Positions 28,660 to 37,829 of a stretch of DNA of 64,000 bases are shown piece by piece; position 1 is the stretch's first letter; each line of letters opens with the position of its first letter. The DNA comes from Leptospira soteropolitanensis. Lineage in GTDB: Bacteria > Spirochaetota > Leptospiria > Leptospirales > Leptospiraceae. Below the pieces are notes generated by a model. That model saw nothing but the letters and a program-made list of their open reading frames with translations, was not told where the DNA came from and ran no database searches. Made by a program: the position numbers and the translations under genes. The stretch spans positions 62,001-126,000 of the forward strand of contig NZ_JAMQPN010000010.1 of the NCBI RefSeq assembly GCF_026151655.1, in the 5' to 3' direction.

Positions 28660-29811
28660 TTGGCAAGGAAGCTCTATTATCTAGACTCACTTTTCGAGTA
28701 TAGATTACCTTCCCATCCTCCCCATTTGGATTCCTCTCTGAAACGGAGGAATCGATGTTTGGAGAAGATGTTTTTTCCGATCTCAAGGTCAGAAGACTTT
28801 GTCCTAGTGGAAGAGTTGCCTAACGAGGAACTTTTTACACATTGGAAGGACTCTGGACTCACTCCAGGGTCTCCTTATTTAGAAGGGGATCTTCTCGGCG
28901 ATGTGACTCTTGTCGAATGGGGATGTAGGAACGAATGGTACGAAGGCCGTTTAACAGAAGACCCACTTCGCATCGAAACCTCCCGGTATCTCAATTCAAA
29001 AATAACCCAATTAGATTTTCGAAAACATCACTCACCTCTGCCTGCGAAAGTAATCACTTCCGAGGAACATTTGTTTGCTGAACTAGAAGAAACAAAACTT
29101 CCTATTGTTTTGAAAAGTGAGTTTGGTTTAGCTGGTCGAAATCATATCATTTTTAAATCGAGATCCGATTCCTGGAAGATGTCCCAGGTGAATAAAAAAC
29201 TTTTTGGTTTTCCCATTGTTGCTGAGTCCTGGGTGGGAGAAGAACGTTTTTTTGATTTCTCAACGTTATGGGATGTGCAAGATGGAGAGTTCTTTTATCT
29301 AACTTCCACAGCCATGCTCATTGATAAGGAAGGAGTATTTCGTGGGATTCGTATTGGAGGGACAGAACTTCCCTATACTGCTAACTTTTTACCACCAGTT
29401 ATGGATCTTGTAAGAGACTCTAAGGGACTAATTCCTAAAGAATATTCGGGTCCTTGTGCTATCGATGGATTTTTATTTAGGGAAGAAGGAAGAACTCAAA
29501 TTCAGCCAGTATCAGAGTTTAATTTTCGTTATTCGATTGGTCGTGTTTTATGGGAAGTTCGAAAAAAAAGGAATCCAAATAAAGATACTGTCAGCGGAAT
29601 TTTAATTTTGCCTTATCCCAAACAGGGTTCTTTAGAGGAATGGTCTACTTTAATTCGATTGGAAAAAGAATTGGGTGTTAATTTGGTTTTATTAACACCC
29701 GTTAGAGATTTGTCTGGAAAACCATACCAAAATACAGTTTTGTATTTTGAAACCACGGAAGAAAAAGAACCAACCGTGGTAGAATCTATCTGGGAATCCT
29801 GGATGGATTGA
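28660..29811 (+). CDS. ATP-grasp-like protein paired with the DegT-like gene
   Basis: This 383-residue protein begins at a TTG directly after the stop of the DegT-like gene. An ATP-grasp core is suggested by PIVLKSEFGLAGRNHIIF (lysine plus glycine loop, about residues 145-160), ESWVGEERFFDFS, and a C-terminal QPVSEFNFRYSIGR in which Glu and Asn are spaced like the metal-binding E-x-N of ATP-grasp ligases. The first 130 residues and the last 70 are not recognised. ATP-grasp enzymes ligate carboxylates to amines or thiols. Substrates here are unknown. The domain call is from motif reading only. Confidence 0.6.
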   Translation: MARKLYYLDSLFEYRLPSHPPHLDSSLKRRNRCLEKMFFPISRSEDFVLVEELPNEELFTHWKDSGLTPGSPYLEGDLLGDVTLVEWGCRNEWYEGRLTEDPLRIETSRYLNSKITQLDFRKHHSPLPAKVITSEEHLFAELEETKLPIVLKSEFGLAGRNHIIFKSRSDSWKMSQVNKKLFGFPIVAESWVGEERFFDFSTLWDVQDGEFFYLTSTAMLIDKEGVFRGIRIGGTELPYTANFLPPVMDLVRDSKGLIPKEYSGPCAIDGFLFREEGRTQIQPVSEFNFRYSIGRVLWEVRKKRNPNKDTVSGILILPYPKQGSLEEWSTLIRLEKELGVNLVLLTPVRDLSGKPYQNTVLYFETTEEKEPTVVESIWESWMD

Positions 29812-29833
29812 TTTTTGTAACTAATTTCCTTTT

Positions 29834-30622
29834 TTAAACGCCATCCCTATTTGAGATAAATTCATGTTTTCCATTGATCTCAAGAATTGGATCTGATGGA
29901 TTTCCCCTGCGTTTGATTTCTAAAATATCAGTGTCAGTAAGAGGAAGAGTTGCTTCTAGACTGACAATGACTTTGTCTCCTTTTTCCGTCCAAGTACATA
30001 ACATTTTAGCAGTTTCGTATCCCATTTCACAAGTTCCATCATTATGGAGTTGGATCCTTGCAATATTGGATTTGGTTTTCCACTTTCCAATCGCCCAAGT
30101 ATTTTTTGGAGGAATGAGAGCAGAACCTGCTTGTTCTGAATTGAAAAAGACTTCTGCAATTGCTGTGTTTTCGGGACTAGTACCTTTATAAACTTCTTGA
30201 ATTGTAAGAGAAATTTCTTTAGCACGGACCTCTGATTTGAATTCTATCATTTGAAGAGATAAACTATCTTTCAAAGTAACAATTTCTTCAATTCCATCCT
30301 CAGTAGATATTTTTAGCTTTTTGATTCGATTGTTTGCTGCCCATAATTTGGGATCACCAAATCCATTGTAGATGGAGAGAGAACGAAAGCTAATCGGTGA
30401 TTTGTATTTGATTTGCAAAGATTCACCGATTCCTTCGCCAAGGGCTCCTTCTACCCAACTGGTTTTGAGTTTCCCGTCCATTGCAAAGATGGGGATGTAT
30501 TTTTTTGAATTTGGTAACAATTGACTCGTGGAGGTAATGCTCGGAGGATTGAGTGGTTGTGCTAAGATGGGAATACAAATAGCGGCGATGATTAGGGAAG
30601 TTTTTGAAATGGAAAACTGCAT
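29834..30622 (-). CDS. Exported protein with NADase-type glycan-binding (discoidin-like) domain
   Basis: A protein of about 262 residues with a signal peptide (FSISKTSLIIAAICIPILAQ). I place the start at the ATG at 30620-30622; one codon set upstream is also possible. Residues about 40-165 have the pattern FAMDGKLKTSWVEGALGEGIGESL ... ISFRSLSIYNGF ... KKLKISTEDG. This is the discoidin-like module called the NADase-type glycan-binding domain. The C-terminal part, after a conserved WAIGKWKTK, looks like a small lipocalin-type beta-barrel. It may bind surface glycans. It is divergent from cutA by about 50 bases. Confidence 0.65.
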   Translation of the reverse strand: MQFSISKTSLIIAAICIPILAQPLNPPSITSTSQLLPNSKKYIPIFAMDGKLKTSWVEGALGEGIGESLQIKYKSPISFRSLSIYNGFGDPKLWAANNRIKKLKISTEDGIEEIVTLKDSLSLQMIEFKSEVRAKEISLTIQEVYKGTSPENTAIAEVFFNSEQAGSALIPPKNTWAIGKWKTKSNIARIQLHNDGTCEMGYETAKMLCTWTEKGDKVIVSLEATLPLTDTDILEIKRRGNPSDPILEINGKHEFISNRDGV

Positions 30623-30672
30623 ACACAAAATCATAAGTATCTAAATAATAGAGCAAGTAGGAAAAAAAATAA

Positions 30673-30996
30673 ATGAATGAAGCTTTTGAATTCAGTACAT
30701 TGTATGTCACTTTTCCCTCAGAAGAGGAAGCCAAAAAAATTGCGAAAGTAGTGGTGACGGAACGATTGGCCGCTTGTGCCAATATCATAAAAGGAATGGA
30801 TTCGATCTATACTTGGAATGAGGTTTTGGAGGAAGCAACAGAATTTGTTTCTTTATTCAAAACCACAAAGGATAAAGTAGGACTCCTAATGCAAAGAATC
30901 AAAGAATTACATTCTTATAAAACTCCCTGCATTGTAGAGTGGCCGATTGTTTCTGGTAATCCAGACTATTTGGATTGGATTCGAAAATCTTTATAG
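30673..30996 (+). CDS. cutA: CutA divalent-cation tolerance protein
   Basis: A 107-residue CutA1. It shows the family patterns YVTFPSEEEAKKIAKVVV, ERLAACANI (residues about 34-42), YTWNEVLEEATEFVSLFKT, and the C-terminal SYKTPCIVEWPIVSGNPDYLDWI. CutA forms a trimer and is linked to copper and divalent metal tolerance, although its biochemical role is uncertain. A GGA-containing run lies before the ATG. Its last 31 bases overlap the 3' end of the convergent GST gene. Confidence 0.93.
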   Translation: MNEAFEFSTLYVTFPSEEEAKKIAKVVVTERLAACANIIKGMDSIYTWNEVLEEATEFVSLFKTTKDKVGLLMQRIKELHSYKTPCIVEWPIVSGNPDYLDWIRKSL

Positions 30997-31703
30997 AATT
31001 CCACGATTTTATCGAACAATAATTCGAATCCTAATTCTTTTCGCCATGTGAGAAAGGACTCAGGCATTTGTACAGATGCAAACCAAGGGTAGGCGGGTGA
31101 ATCTTTCGGTTCAGCTAACATCCCCATTAAACTTGCCACGGTTATATCGACTCGACCAAATGAGGCTCCATTAAAAAATTTTCGATTTTTGTAAATTTCT
31201 ATCAATTCTTTAGAACATTCATCTAATAATTGTTTTACGACTTCAAGATTCTTTGGAGTAATTTTATATCTTCTTTTGAGAGAAAGGGCAATTAAATCAA
31301 AGTGTTCCGGAGGTCCAACTGTGTCACTAGGGGAGGCAGGATTTAATAAAAATAATTTACCTACGATTTCTGGATAATCTAAAATAAAATGGTAAAGCAG
31401 TGTTTGTAAACTTTTCCCAATTTGAGTATCGACTTTTTCTTCCATCTGTTTTTCTTCAGTCGATGCTTTGTGGCCAAATGCTTTTTCTTCCACTAAATCG
31501 AGAATACTGCCAGATCCTTGAACAATGCCTGTTTCGGTTTCTAAAACTGGCACATAGAGATCATTGACTAGGGGTTTTAAAGTTTGAATGTGTTGGCCAG
31601 GAATGAGAGGATTTAGTTTGTAATCGTAGTTTGCAAGGTCCAATGCCCATCTGGCTTTTTCAGAAAAATGTGAAATTGGGAAGGTATATAAGGTTGCACT
31701 CAT
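30966..31703 (-). CDS. Glutathione S-transferase family protein
   Basis: This 245-residue protein has a thioredoxin-like N-terminal domain (TLYTFPISHFSEKARWALDLANYDY, residues 4-28). It then has VPVLETETGIVQGSGSILDLVEEK (about 52-75), with the cis-proline and glutathione-contact serine typical of GSTs. An all-helical C-terminal domain follows, with a FGRVDITVASLMGML segment. It could detoxify electrophiles with glutathione or another thiol. The activity is not determined by sequence. Confidence 0.82.
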   Translation of the reverse strand: MSATLYTFPISHFSEKARWALDLANYDYKLNPLIPGQHIQTLKPLVNDLYVPVLETETGIVQGSGSILDLVEEKAFGHKASTEEKQMEEKVDTQIGKSLQTLLYHFILDYPEIVGKLFLLNPASPSDTVGPPEHFDLIALSLKRRYKITPKNLEVVKQLLDECSKELIEIYKNRKFFNGASFGRVDITVASLMGMLAEPKDSPAYPWFASVQMPESFLTWRKELGFELLFDKIVEFYKDFRIQSK

Positions 31704-31805
31704 TTGTTGAAGTTTGTGGAAAAGAAATCATTCTGCAATCAAGTTTTTATCTCGGAAAATGGATTGTCTTTTAAGTGTTCCCATCGTAAATATGATTCCT
31801 GTTTT

Positions 31806-33011
31806 ATGAGATTTGTTTTTTTCATTTTACTTCTAGTTTGTCCCATTGGATTTCTAGGTGCCAAGGAACATTCAGAGTTTTGTTCGATGGAAAGACTATG
31901 TGTCATTTATATTCAGGATCAAACGGGAGTTGATATTTACTTTCAAAACAAAATTGCCATTGATGAAACCTATACAACTGTCTCCGTTACCGCGACATCG
32001 ACGAATATGAAAAGTTCTCGAAAACTTCCATTGGTTACTGTTTTAAAGGGACCAAAACGTAAAAAACTATTCCGTCTGAGTGTAAACAAACCTAACAAAC
32101 GCTGGGTATATCAAATCAAATACAAATGGATTTTGGGTGATTATTCGGTCTCTCATGATCCCAAGGTAGTTTACGACCTTCCTTTTGAAAAAGGTCTTAA
32201 AGTTCGTGTTTACCAAGGTTATAAAGGAACAAAGAGCCATCAAGGTGACAATCGTTATTCGATCGATTTTGGTTTGAAGGAAGGTGATTTGATTACTGCA
32301 GCAAGGGATGGTATTGTCATTGATACCGAACAAAAAAATAATGAGGGTGGGTTCGAAATTAAATATATCCATTCAGCCAATTATATAAAAATTCTTCATG
32401 ACGACGGTACGATTGGTCAATATGCTCACCTTCGTTATATGGGTGTTCTTGTTAAACGAGGCCAACACGTTACCGCCGGAACTCCTATTGGATATGCTGG
32501 TAGCACTGGGTTTAGCGATGGGCCACATTTACACTTTGAAGTGTATAAACCAACGAGCAGTTTGCGTAAAAAAACTATTCCCACTCAATTTCGAACGGAG
32601 TCTTCCGATGCAGAGGTTGTTTCTGAGGGAGAACTTCTTTGGCGGAGAGATTCCAATACGCCAGTGGTAAAACTTCAGTCGGACATAGATGAAATTCAAA
32701 TTTGTGAATCAGTTCAAAATTTGGAACGTTTAGGCTGTAATGTAACTTCTTTTGTCACCGGTTCCCCTCTTTATTTTTATATCCCACTATTAAAACCGTC
32801 TCGTTATAAAATTCAAATTTCCGTTCGTAAAAATGGTACCTCTATTTTGAAATTGTATAATTGGGAGACAAATCCCGACTGGTGGGATACTTATTTGGAT
32901 GTCCAGTTGGACGATCCTTCCGAATCTTTGGAGGGAGACTGGACGGCAGTTGTATCGATCGATGGAGTTGTCCAAAAGGAAATTGAATTTCAATTAACGA
33001 GTGTAAAGTGA
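31806..33011 (+). CDS. M23 (LytM-type) metallopeptidase, first of a tandem pair
   Basis: A secreted peptidoglycan hydrolase of about 401 residues. ATG 31806 gives a clean signal peptide (MRFVFFILLLVCPIGFLGA). The frame is open further upstream without a signal peptide. The LytM domain (about residues 150-260) has the zinc residues H and D in SHQGDNRYSIDFG and the H-x-H motif in GPHLHFEVYK, with YAHL between them. A beta-rich N-terminal region and a C-terminal domain of about 130 residues flank it. It probably cleaves peptide cross-links in the cell wall. The stop overlaps the start of a paralogue as GTGA. Confidence 0.85.
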   Translation: MRFVFFILLLVCPIGFLGAKEHSEFCSMERLCVIYIQDQTGVDIYFQNKIAIDETYTTVSVTATSTNMKSSRKLPLVTVLKGPKRKKLFRLSVNKPNKRWVYQIKYKWILGDYSVSHDPKVVYDLPFEKGLKVRVYQGYKGTKSHQGDNRYSIDFGLKEGDLITAARDGIVIDTEQKNNEGGFEIKYIHSANYIKILHDDGTIGQYAHLRYMGVLVKRGQHVTAGTPIGYAGSTGFSDGPHLHFEVYKPTSSLRKKTIPTQFRTESSDAEVVSEGELLWRRDSNTPVVKLQSDIDEIQICESVQNLERLGCNVTSFVTGSPLYFYIPLLKPSRYKIQISVRKNGTSILKLYNWETNPDWWDTYLDVQLDDPSESLEGDWTAVVSIDGVVQKEIEFQLTSVK

Positions 33012-34210
33012 AACGGTTTTTATTATTAATTTTATTTTTCAGTTTTTCTTTTGGATTGTATTCAGAATCGAATGTAACCGAAGAATGTAATCAGGAATGG
33101 ATTTGTCTCATTCAAAAAAAAGACGAGGATGGGATTGAGTTATCGATCCGTAATTACAATTCAAATGCAAAAATTACAAATTCTGTTTTACTGAATGCTA
33201 CTCTTGTTAATTTTAAAACCGATATAATGTTTCCATACTTCGTTGTTGTAAAGGGTCCTTCACCAATTTTTATAACCAAGTTTTTACTGGAAGATAAAAC
33301 TAAAAATGCATTTCATTCTTTTTCCTTTCGTGTAAGACCTGGTGATTGGGACAGCATTCATGATGATTCGGTAAGTTACCTTTTGCCTTTTGGTCCTGAA
33401 GTTCATGCAAAGGTAGTGCAAGGTTATAATGGAAGTGTTACTCATTTTGGTAATTTTGCACATTCCATCGATTTCGGAATTCCTGTTGGAACTCCTGTAC
33501 ATGCAGCTCGGAAGGGTTATGTGATGGCAACTGAATCACGTTATTCGGAAGGTGGATTTCGCAAAGATTTGCTATCCAAAGCTAATTTTATCATTATCCA
33601 ACATGAGGATGGGACATTAGGAAATTATGCTCATCTTATGAAAAATGGTGTTGTCGTGAAAATCGGTGAGACAGTGGAAGCTGGCCAATTGATAGGATAT
33701 TCGGGTAATACTGGTTATACGCAAGGCCCTCACCTTCACTTTGAAGTACATAAGCCGAATCGCCAACTAGAGGTAACTACAATTCCTACTGTGTTTAAAA
33801 CACAATATTCAGAACGCGATACATTGAGTGAATTTTATACGTATTGGCATCCTCGGCCTGGGGTCGATCCACCTAAGACAGATATTTTACCGGAAGACAT
33901 TCAAATTTGTAAATTAAATGCAAAACGAGAGAAAATTCAGTGTGGAGAAAATACTTTCCAGTTGGGGGAGAACTTTCTTGTGTCTTTGGAATTCATTCGA
34001 CCAGGAAACCAAAGAATTGAAGTCGATATATCCATTGATGGAAAAGGATTTGAACCAATGAAACTGGATTGGGTGGCACAAAAAAACTTAGCCTTCGAAG
34101 GTCGGTATCTTTCCATAGCCAACAACCCTAAATTTGTTGGTCGATGGAAGGTTCGGGTTCGGATCAATGGGGAAGAAAAAAAGACCCTTTTTTTTGATGT
34201 AAAAGCATAA
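33008..34210 (+). CDS. M23 (LytM-type) metallopeptidase, second of a tandem pair
   Basis: A 400-residue paralogue of the gene before it, starting at GTG 33008 with a 4-base overlap. The signal peptide is FLLLILFFSFSFGLYS. The LytM domain has THFGNFAHSIDFG and GPHLHFEVHKPN, so all zinc ligands are present, with YAHL in between. Both genes share the same order of N-terminal beta domain, peptidase and C-terminal beta domain (LPEDIQICKLN here, DIDEIQICES in the first). The pair therefore arose by tandem duplication and probably has overlapping wall-remodelling roles. It ends before a rho-independent terminator. Confidence 0.86.
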   Translation: MKRFLLLILFFSFSFGLYSESNVTEECNQEWICLIQKKDEDGIELSIRNYNSNAKITNSVLLNATLVNFKTDIMFPYFVVVKGPSPIFITKFLLEDKTKNAFHSFSFRVRPGDWDSIHDDSVSYLLPFGPEVHAKVVQGYNGSVTHFGNFAHSIDFGIPVGTPVHAARKGYVMATESRYSEGGFRKDLLSKANFIIIQHEDGTLGNYAHLMKNGVVVKIGETVEAGQLIGYSGNTGYTQGPHLHFEVHKPNRQLEVTTIPTVFKTQYSERDTLSEFYTYWHPRPGVDPPKTDILPEDIQICKLNAKREKIQCGENTFQLGENFLVSLEFIRPGNQRIEVDISIDGKGFEPMKLDWVAQKNLAFEGRYLSIANNPKFVGRWKVRVRINGEEKKTLFFDVKA

Positions 34211-34279
34211 TCGTTTGACAAGTAAATATATGTATAGTAGGTTGACTATGGGCTTTCCAAGACCTTTTGGTCGTTCTAC

Positions 34280-34307
34280 TGGGGGTGCAAACCCCCATCT
34301 TTTTTCT
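34280..34307 (+). terminator. Rho-independent terminator after the M23 pair
   Basis: TGGGGGT (34280-34286) and ACCCCCA (34291-34297) form a perfect 7-base stem around a GCAA tetraloop, followed by TCTTTTTTCT. A smaller hairpin (AGACC TTTT GGTC) lies just before it. This ends the two-gene peptidase transcript. Confidence 0.85.
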
Positions 34308-34364
34308 AACCTGATTGCAGATTCGTCTTCCCAGATTTGATTGCCTGTCTAGTTTGAGATACCT

Positions 34365-34745
34365 ATGGAAATGGATGATTCCGTCAATGTTCTCGGTGGG
34401 CCTCTGGTGCCATGTTCCACACAGCCACTTACAGGTTTCTTTCGCGATGGTTGTTGTAATACATCTGATGAAGATGTTGGTTCCCATACGGTTTGCGTGT
34501 GGGCAACAGAGGAATTTTTAGAGTCGCAAAAACAAAGTGGAAATGATTTAATCACTCCTTGGCCACAATACGCCTTTCCTGGTGTTAAGCCGGGTGAACG
34601 TTGGTGTCTTTGCGCTTCTAGGTGGTTGGAAGCTTACCGCAACGGGGTAGCTCCTAAAGTCTTTTTGGAGTCTACCCACAAACGTGCGTTAGAAATTATA
34701 CCCTTGGAATTACTCGAAAGATTTGCGGCCGATGACTTTGATTAA
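34365..34745 (+). CDS. DUF2237 family protein
   Basis: A 126-residue cytoplasmic protein matching DUF2237. It has NVLGGPLVPCS, LTGFFRDGCCNT, the GSHTVCVWATEEFL core, and PGERWCLCASRWLEA. The conserved cysteines (residues about 17, 29, 30, 66, 68-type spacing) are all present and could bind metal or act in redox chemistry. The function of the family is unknown. The 3' end overlaps the convergent phospholipase-like gene by 4 bases. Confidence 0.87.
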   Translation: MEMDDSVNVLGGPLVPCSTQPLTGFFRDGCCNTSDEDVGSHTVCVWATEEFLESQKQSGNDLITPWPQYAFPGVKPGERWCLCASRWLEAYRNGVAPKVFLESTHKRALEIIPLELLERFAADDFD

Positions 34746-35995
34746 TTCCTTTTAAGAGCATCCAAATACGCTCTTGTGTGTTTAGATGTATTGTGTAGGA
34801 GTGAACCGAGAATATTATGGATCGGATGGTTGGGTTCATATAAAGTTTCATATTTTGGAATCTCTAAATTTTCTAACTGTTCGTCCATAGGTTCACCCGC
34901 ATCGTAAGCTTCTTTGCAAACATTTTCACGCAGCCCATCCATACCTAACCAATTAGGTTTTTCTTTTGTGGAAAAGTTCGTGATGGAAGTGGCTACTGGA
35001 TGATTCCAATTTTTGGTTTCGATTAAGTTTCGAATCAAATAATACTGATACTCTTCGATTAATGTATGTCTTCCCGAAACAAAACGAATCATATCATCTT
35101 TAGGTTTTTGGTATCCTACTATAGATACAAGTTGTACGCCAATTTGTTTGGCCGCACTGACTCTAGGCAATACGGAAGAATGATAAGGTTGGGTTAAATC
35201 TTGAATATAATGCAGTGCCCAACCTGCAAAACGATATCCCCAATAAGGATGACCTGTTCGAAATGCTAGGTTGGATAATTCTGTAAATTGATGAATGCGG
35301 TATTCGGGATAAGTTCGTTTTAAAAATCCAGCTAGAGCAAAAATAATACCTGGTTCGTAATAGAAACCCATATGGAAAGGTGCTTGTGAGGAAAATTCAA
35401 CAGCCGGATTTCCAAACGGTTGGTATCCGAATCCATAAATTTTGCCAACTTCACTACCACTATCTTCGAAGAGATATAAATCCAAATCATAATCAGGTTC
35501 ATCTGTGGCCGAAATCAACACTTCATCGGCACCAATGGTTTGGCCTTCTTGTAAGGATAAAAAGGTTTCGTTGGTAAGTTTGCCTTTGTCATTTAATGTT
35601 GTGAGTTTGTCCAAAGGCAGTTTTGTCCCTCCTCGTTTAGGGACAGATTGTATATAAAGAGAAGCTTTGTGATTTGGATTCACACGAAGTGCTTTATAAA
35701 AATTAACAACCAGGTCTGCCTCCTTTGTAGTTTTGGAAAACTTTAATTGTTCGTCAGTGGAAGTTAGGTGAGGGAGGCGATTCTTTGCCCATTCTTCAGA
35801 AATAGTCAAACTGTCTTGAATGAATGTTTTTTCTTTTGATAAAAATGTCTTTAAAGATTCTACTTTGACCTGAGGCGTTTGTTGGCCTTTCCAATGGTCC
35901 TTTAAAATTAAATAAGTAATACCTGCATGATTATTCCAGGCAAAGACTGGGATAGTAAAAACAAAAATTGTTACTAGGCTGATGAATCTATTCAT
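34742..35995 (-). CDS. Zinc-dependent phospholipase C / S1-P1 nuclease-like exported protein
   Basis: A 417-residue exported protein. After the signal peptide (FISLVTIFVFTIPVFA) the mature chain would begin with tryptophan (WNNHAGIT). In this superfamily the N-terminal Trp and a nearby His coordinate zinc. Further zinc ligands appear in GWALHYIQDLTQPYHSS (near residue 265), the H-x3-D-x3-P-x-H signature shared by zinc PLC and S1/P1 nucleases. The C-terminal part has additional histidines (HNILGSLLHNTSKH). It probably hydrolyses phosphoester bonds outside the cytoplasm. Lipid versus nucleic acid substrate is undecided. Confidence 0.72.
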   Translation of the reverse strand: MNRFISLVTIFVFTIPVFAWNNHAGITYLILKDHWKGQQTPQVKVESLKTFLSKEKTFIQDSLTISEEWAKNRLPHLTSTDEQLKFSKTTKEADLVVNFYKALRVNPNHKASLYIQSVPKRGGTKLPLDKLTTLNDKGKLTNETFLSLQEGQTIGADEVLISATDEPDYDLDLYLFEDSGSEVGKIYGFGYQPFGNPAVEFSSQAPFHMGFYYEPGIIFALAGFLKRTYPEYRIHQFTELSNLAFRTGHPYWGYRFAGWALHYIQDLTQPYHSSVLPRVSAAKQIGVQLVSIVGYQKPKDDMIRFVSGRHTLIEEYQYYLIRNLIETKNWNHPVATSITNFSTKEKPNWLGMDGLRENVCKEAYDAGEPMDEQLENLEIPKYETLYEPNHPIHNILGSLLHNTSKHTRAYLDALKRN

Positions 35996-36003
35996 TGGTT
36001 ATA

Positions 36004-36840
36004 TTATTTTCCTTTTTGAAAATTGGTTCCATTCCAAATGTATTCCGATTGGTAATATTCATGAGAACTCTCGTCATCAATATCAAAACTATGAGTTAAT
36101 TCGATGATTGAATTTGGTTTTCCTTTGGTTGCTTTGCGGTTGATTTTTTTATCGGCAGATAAGGTTTCATTTGGAAAAATAAGCCATGATTCTGCGCAGG
36201 ATGGTGGATCGCAAGCTCCAGGATTCCAGGAAAACTGCGAAACAAATTTAAAATCTTTATCTATAGTAAAAATTTGTTCGTTTGTATAGCCGTATTCAAT
36301 TTCAGAAAAGACAAGATACCTTAATCCAAAAACAGAAATGGGGCTCGGCGAAAAAGAAGCTGGCAGATAGATTGTATGGTTCCAACCCTCATTGCTCATT
36401 GGTCCAACATCCCAGGTGCCATAAGTTAACATTTGATTGTTTTGGAATAGTTTTAGTTCCAGTTTTCCTATGCGAACGCCTAAGTTTCGTGCTAATATAG
36501 TTTTGTCATTCCATTCGAATGAATAATCAGCGAGTAATCCTCCCCAAATATATCCGACGTCCTTTTCTGATTGGACTTTATACCAGTATTCTTTTACTGA
36601 ATTCTGTTCCAAGGTTTGGTTCGTTTTTGTAAGAACTTTGACAGACTCACCAATGGAAAGTTTTTTTAAAATTTTGGCATTTAGATTATTTGATTCTCGT
36701 AGATTAACATTGTCACCAAATATAAGATAGGTGGACCCTTCGTTTTTTTCGTGTATGTAGTTGTCCCAATGGTTTTCGGGGAAAATGGGAAAAACAAATA
36801 GAATCATTAGAATGCAGAGTAAAGTTTTGTAACCCGACAT
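36004..36840 (-). CDS. Exported protein with bacterial SH3 domain
   Basis: I start this protein at ATG 36838-36840, which gives the signal peptide MSGYKTLLCILMILFVFPIFP. The longer frame to 36975 would overlap the divergent gene and add an unlikely 45-residue leader. Residues about 35-110 form an SH3b domain (YLIFGDNVNLRESNNLNAKILKKLSIGESVKVL ... WYKVQSEKDVGYIWGGLL), with the typical N-L-R-x-x-x motif. The remaining 170 residues are beta-rich and unrecognised. SH3b domains often bind cell-wall peptides. Total length is 278 residues. Confidence 0.72.
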   Translation of the reverse strand: MSGYKTLLCILMILFVFPIFPENHWDNYIHEKNEGSTYLIFGDNVNLRESNNLNAKILKKLSIGESVKVLTKTNQTLEQNSVKEYWYKVQSEKDVGYIWGGLLADYSFEWNDKTILARNLGVRIGKLELKLFQNNQMLTYGTWDVGPMSNEGWNHTIYLPASFSPSPISVFGLRYLVFSEIEYGYTNEQIFTIDKDFKFVSQFSWNPGACDPPSCAESWLIFPNETLSADKKINRKATKGKPNSIIELTHSFDIDDESSHEYYQSEYIWNGTNFQKGK

Positions 36841-36962
36841 AGTGCAAAAAATAAGGAACGTACGGTCATGAGTCGATCTCTTTTCGAGTGGAGTAGTATT
36901 TTTCTCTAAATGATAGGTCGACAATGAAACTATAGGCTTTTTTTTAAAAGGATGTTGTCTGG

Positions 36963-37829
36963 ATGATATTTGCACAAGTAATGAAAGCGTATTCTGTAGA
37001 TCAAATACGGTTATTGGAAGAAAAAATGAATGCCTATGAACATTGGGTATTCTTGCTGATATTACTTGTTGCCGTACTTATCCTAGTGTCTGTCCTACAA
37101 AGGCTGACGATTGCAAAGTTAAGATCTTTTGAGGCATCTAAAGGAAAGTATTTGTCAAAGGATCCAACACCTAATTCAGATTTAAGTCAATTGAACATAA
37201 CTGAAGTTCCTATTGCCGATATTCATACGATTACACAAACCCCAATTCACTCCGAGATGACAATCGGTGGTAAGGATTTATTGGATCCTGGTTTGGTCTT
37301 TAAATACATTGTTCATTTAGACACAAGTAAAGTGATTTCAATTGGGCAACGAGAAGGAAATATCGTCACTCGCTCTACAGATATTTTAGATCATCACCTA
37401 ACAATAGAAATATGTGCGATTGATGTGTCTAACTTGGAAATGTTGTCTTACACTTTGGAATTGAGAAGAGAAGGGAAAGTTTTGTTGCAGCTTCCTGGTG
37501 CCCGTAGTTTTCGAGAGATGGGTAATAAGGAAAAAATTCATATTTCTAAAACTCTTTCTTTTGATGGGGAACCTTGTTTGGAGTCTTTAAGTCCGAAGCA
37601 ACCAATCCGATTTAGGCTTGGAAGTCGAATCAATTCTCTCGGCAAATTTAATTCAGGGTATTTTGAGTTTCACTTATATAGCAAAGATGTGTTTGAAAAG
37701 ACAGACCAAGGAACCAAACGAATCGAAAAACATTTTTATTTAAAGTTAGTTAAGATTTTTCCAGGATATGATACAGCGGGTCAAACAAAAGAAGGCCTGG
37801 TTCCGATGCTTGCAAGGTTTGGGGGGTAG
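36963..37829 (+). CDS. Membrane-anchored protein of unknown function
   Basis: A 288-residue protein with one transmembrane helix near the N-terminus (HWVFLLILLVAVLILVSVL, about residues 26-45). A linker and a cytoplasmic or periplasmic beta-rich domain follow (about 105-275). AAAGGATG lies about 12 bases before the ATG. The soluble domain vaguely resembles PilZ-like folds (SIGQREGNIVTRSTDIL), but no RxxxR motif is present, so I do not assign it. It is divergent from the SH3b gene. Confidence 0.6.
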   Translation: MIFAQVMKAYSVDQIRLLEEKMNAYEHWVFLLILLVAVLILVSVLQRLTIAKLRSFEASKGKYLSKDPTPNSDLSQLNITEVPIADIHTITQTPIHSEMTIGGKDLLDPGLVFKYIVHLDTSKVISIGQREGNIVTRSTDILDHHLTIEICAIDVSNLEMLSYTLELRREGKVLLQLPGARSFREMGNKEKIHISKTLSFDGEPCLESLSPKQPIRFRLGSRINSLGKFNSGYFEFHLYSKDVFEKTDQGTKRIEKHFYLKLVKIFPGYDTAGQTKEGLVPMLARFGG

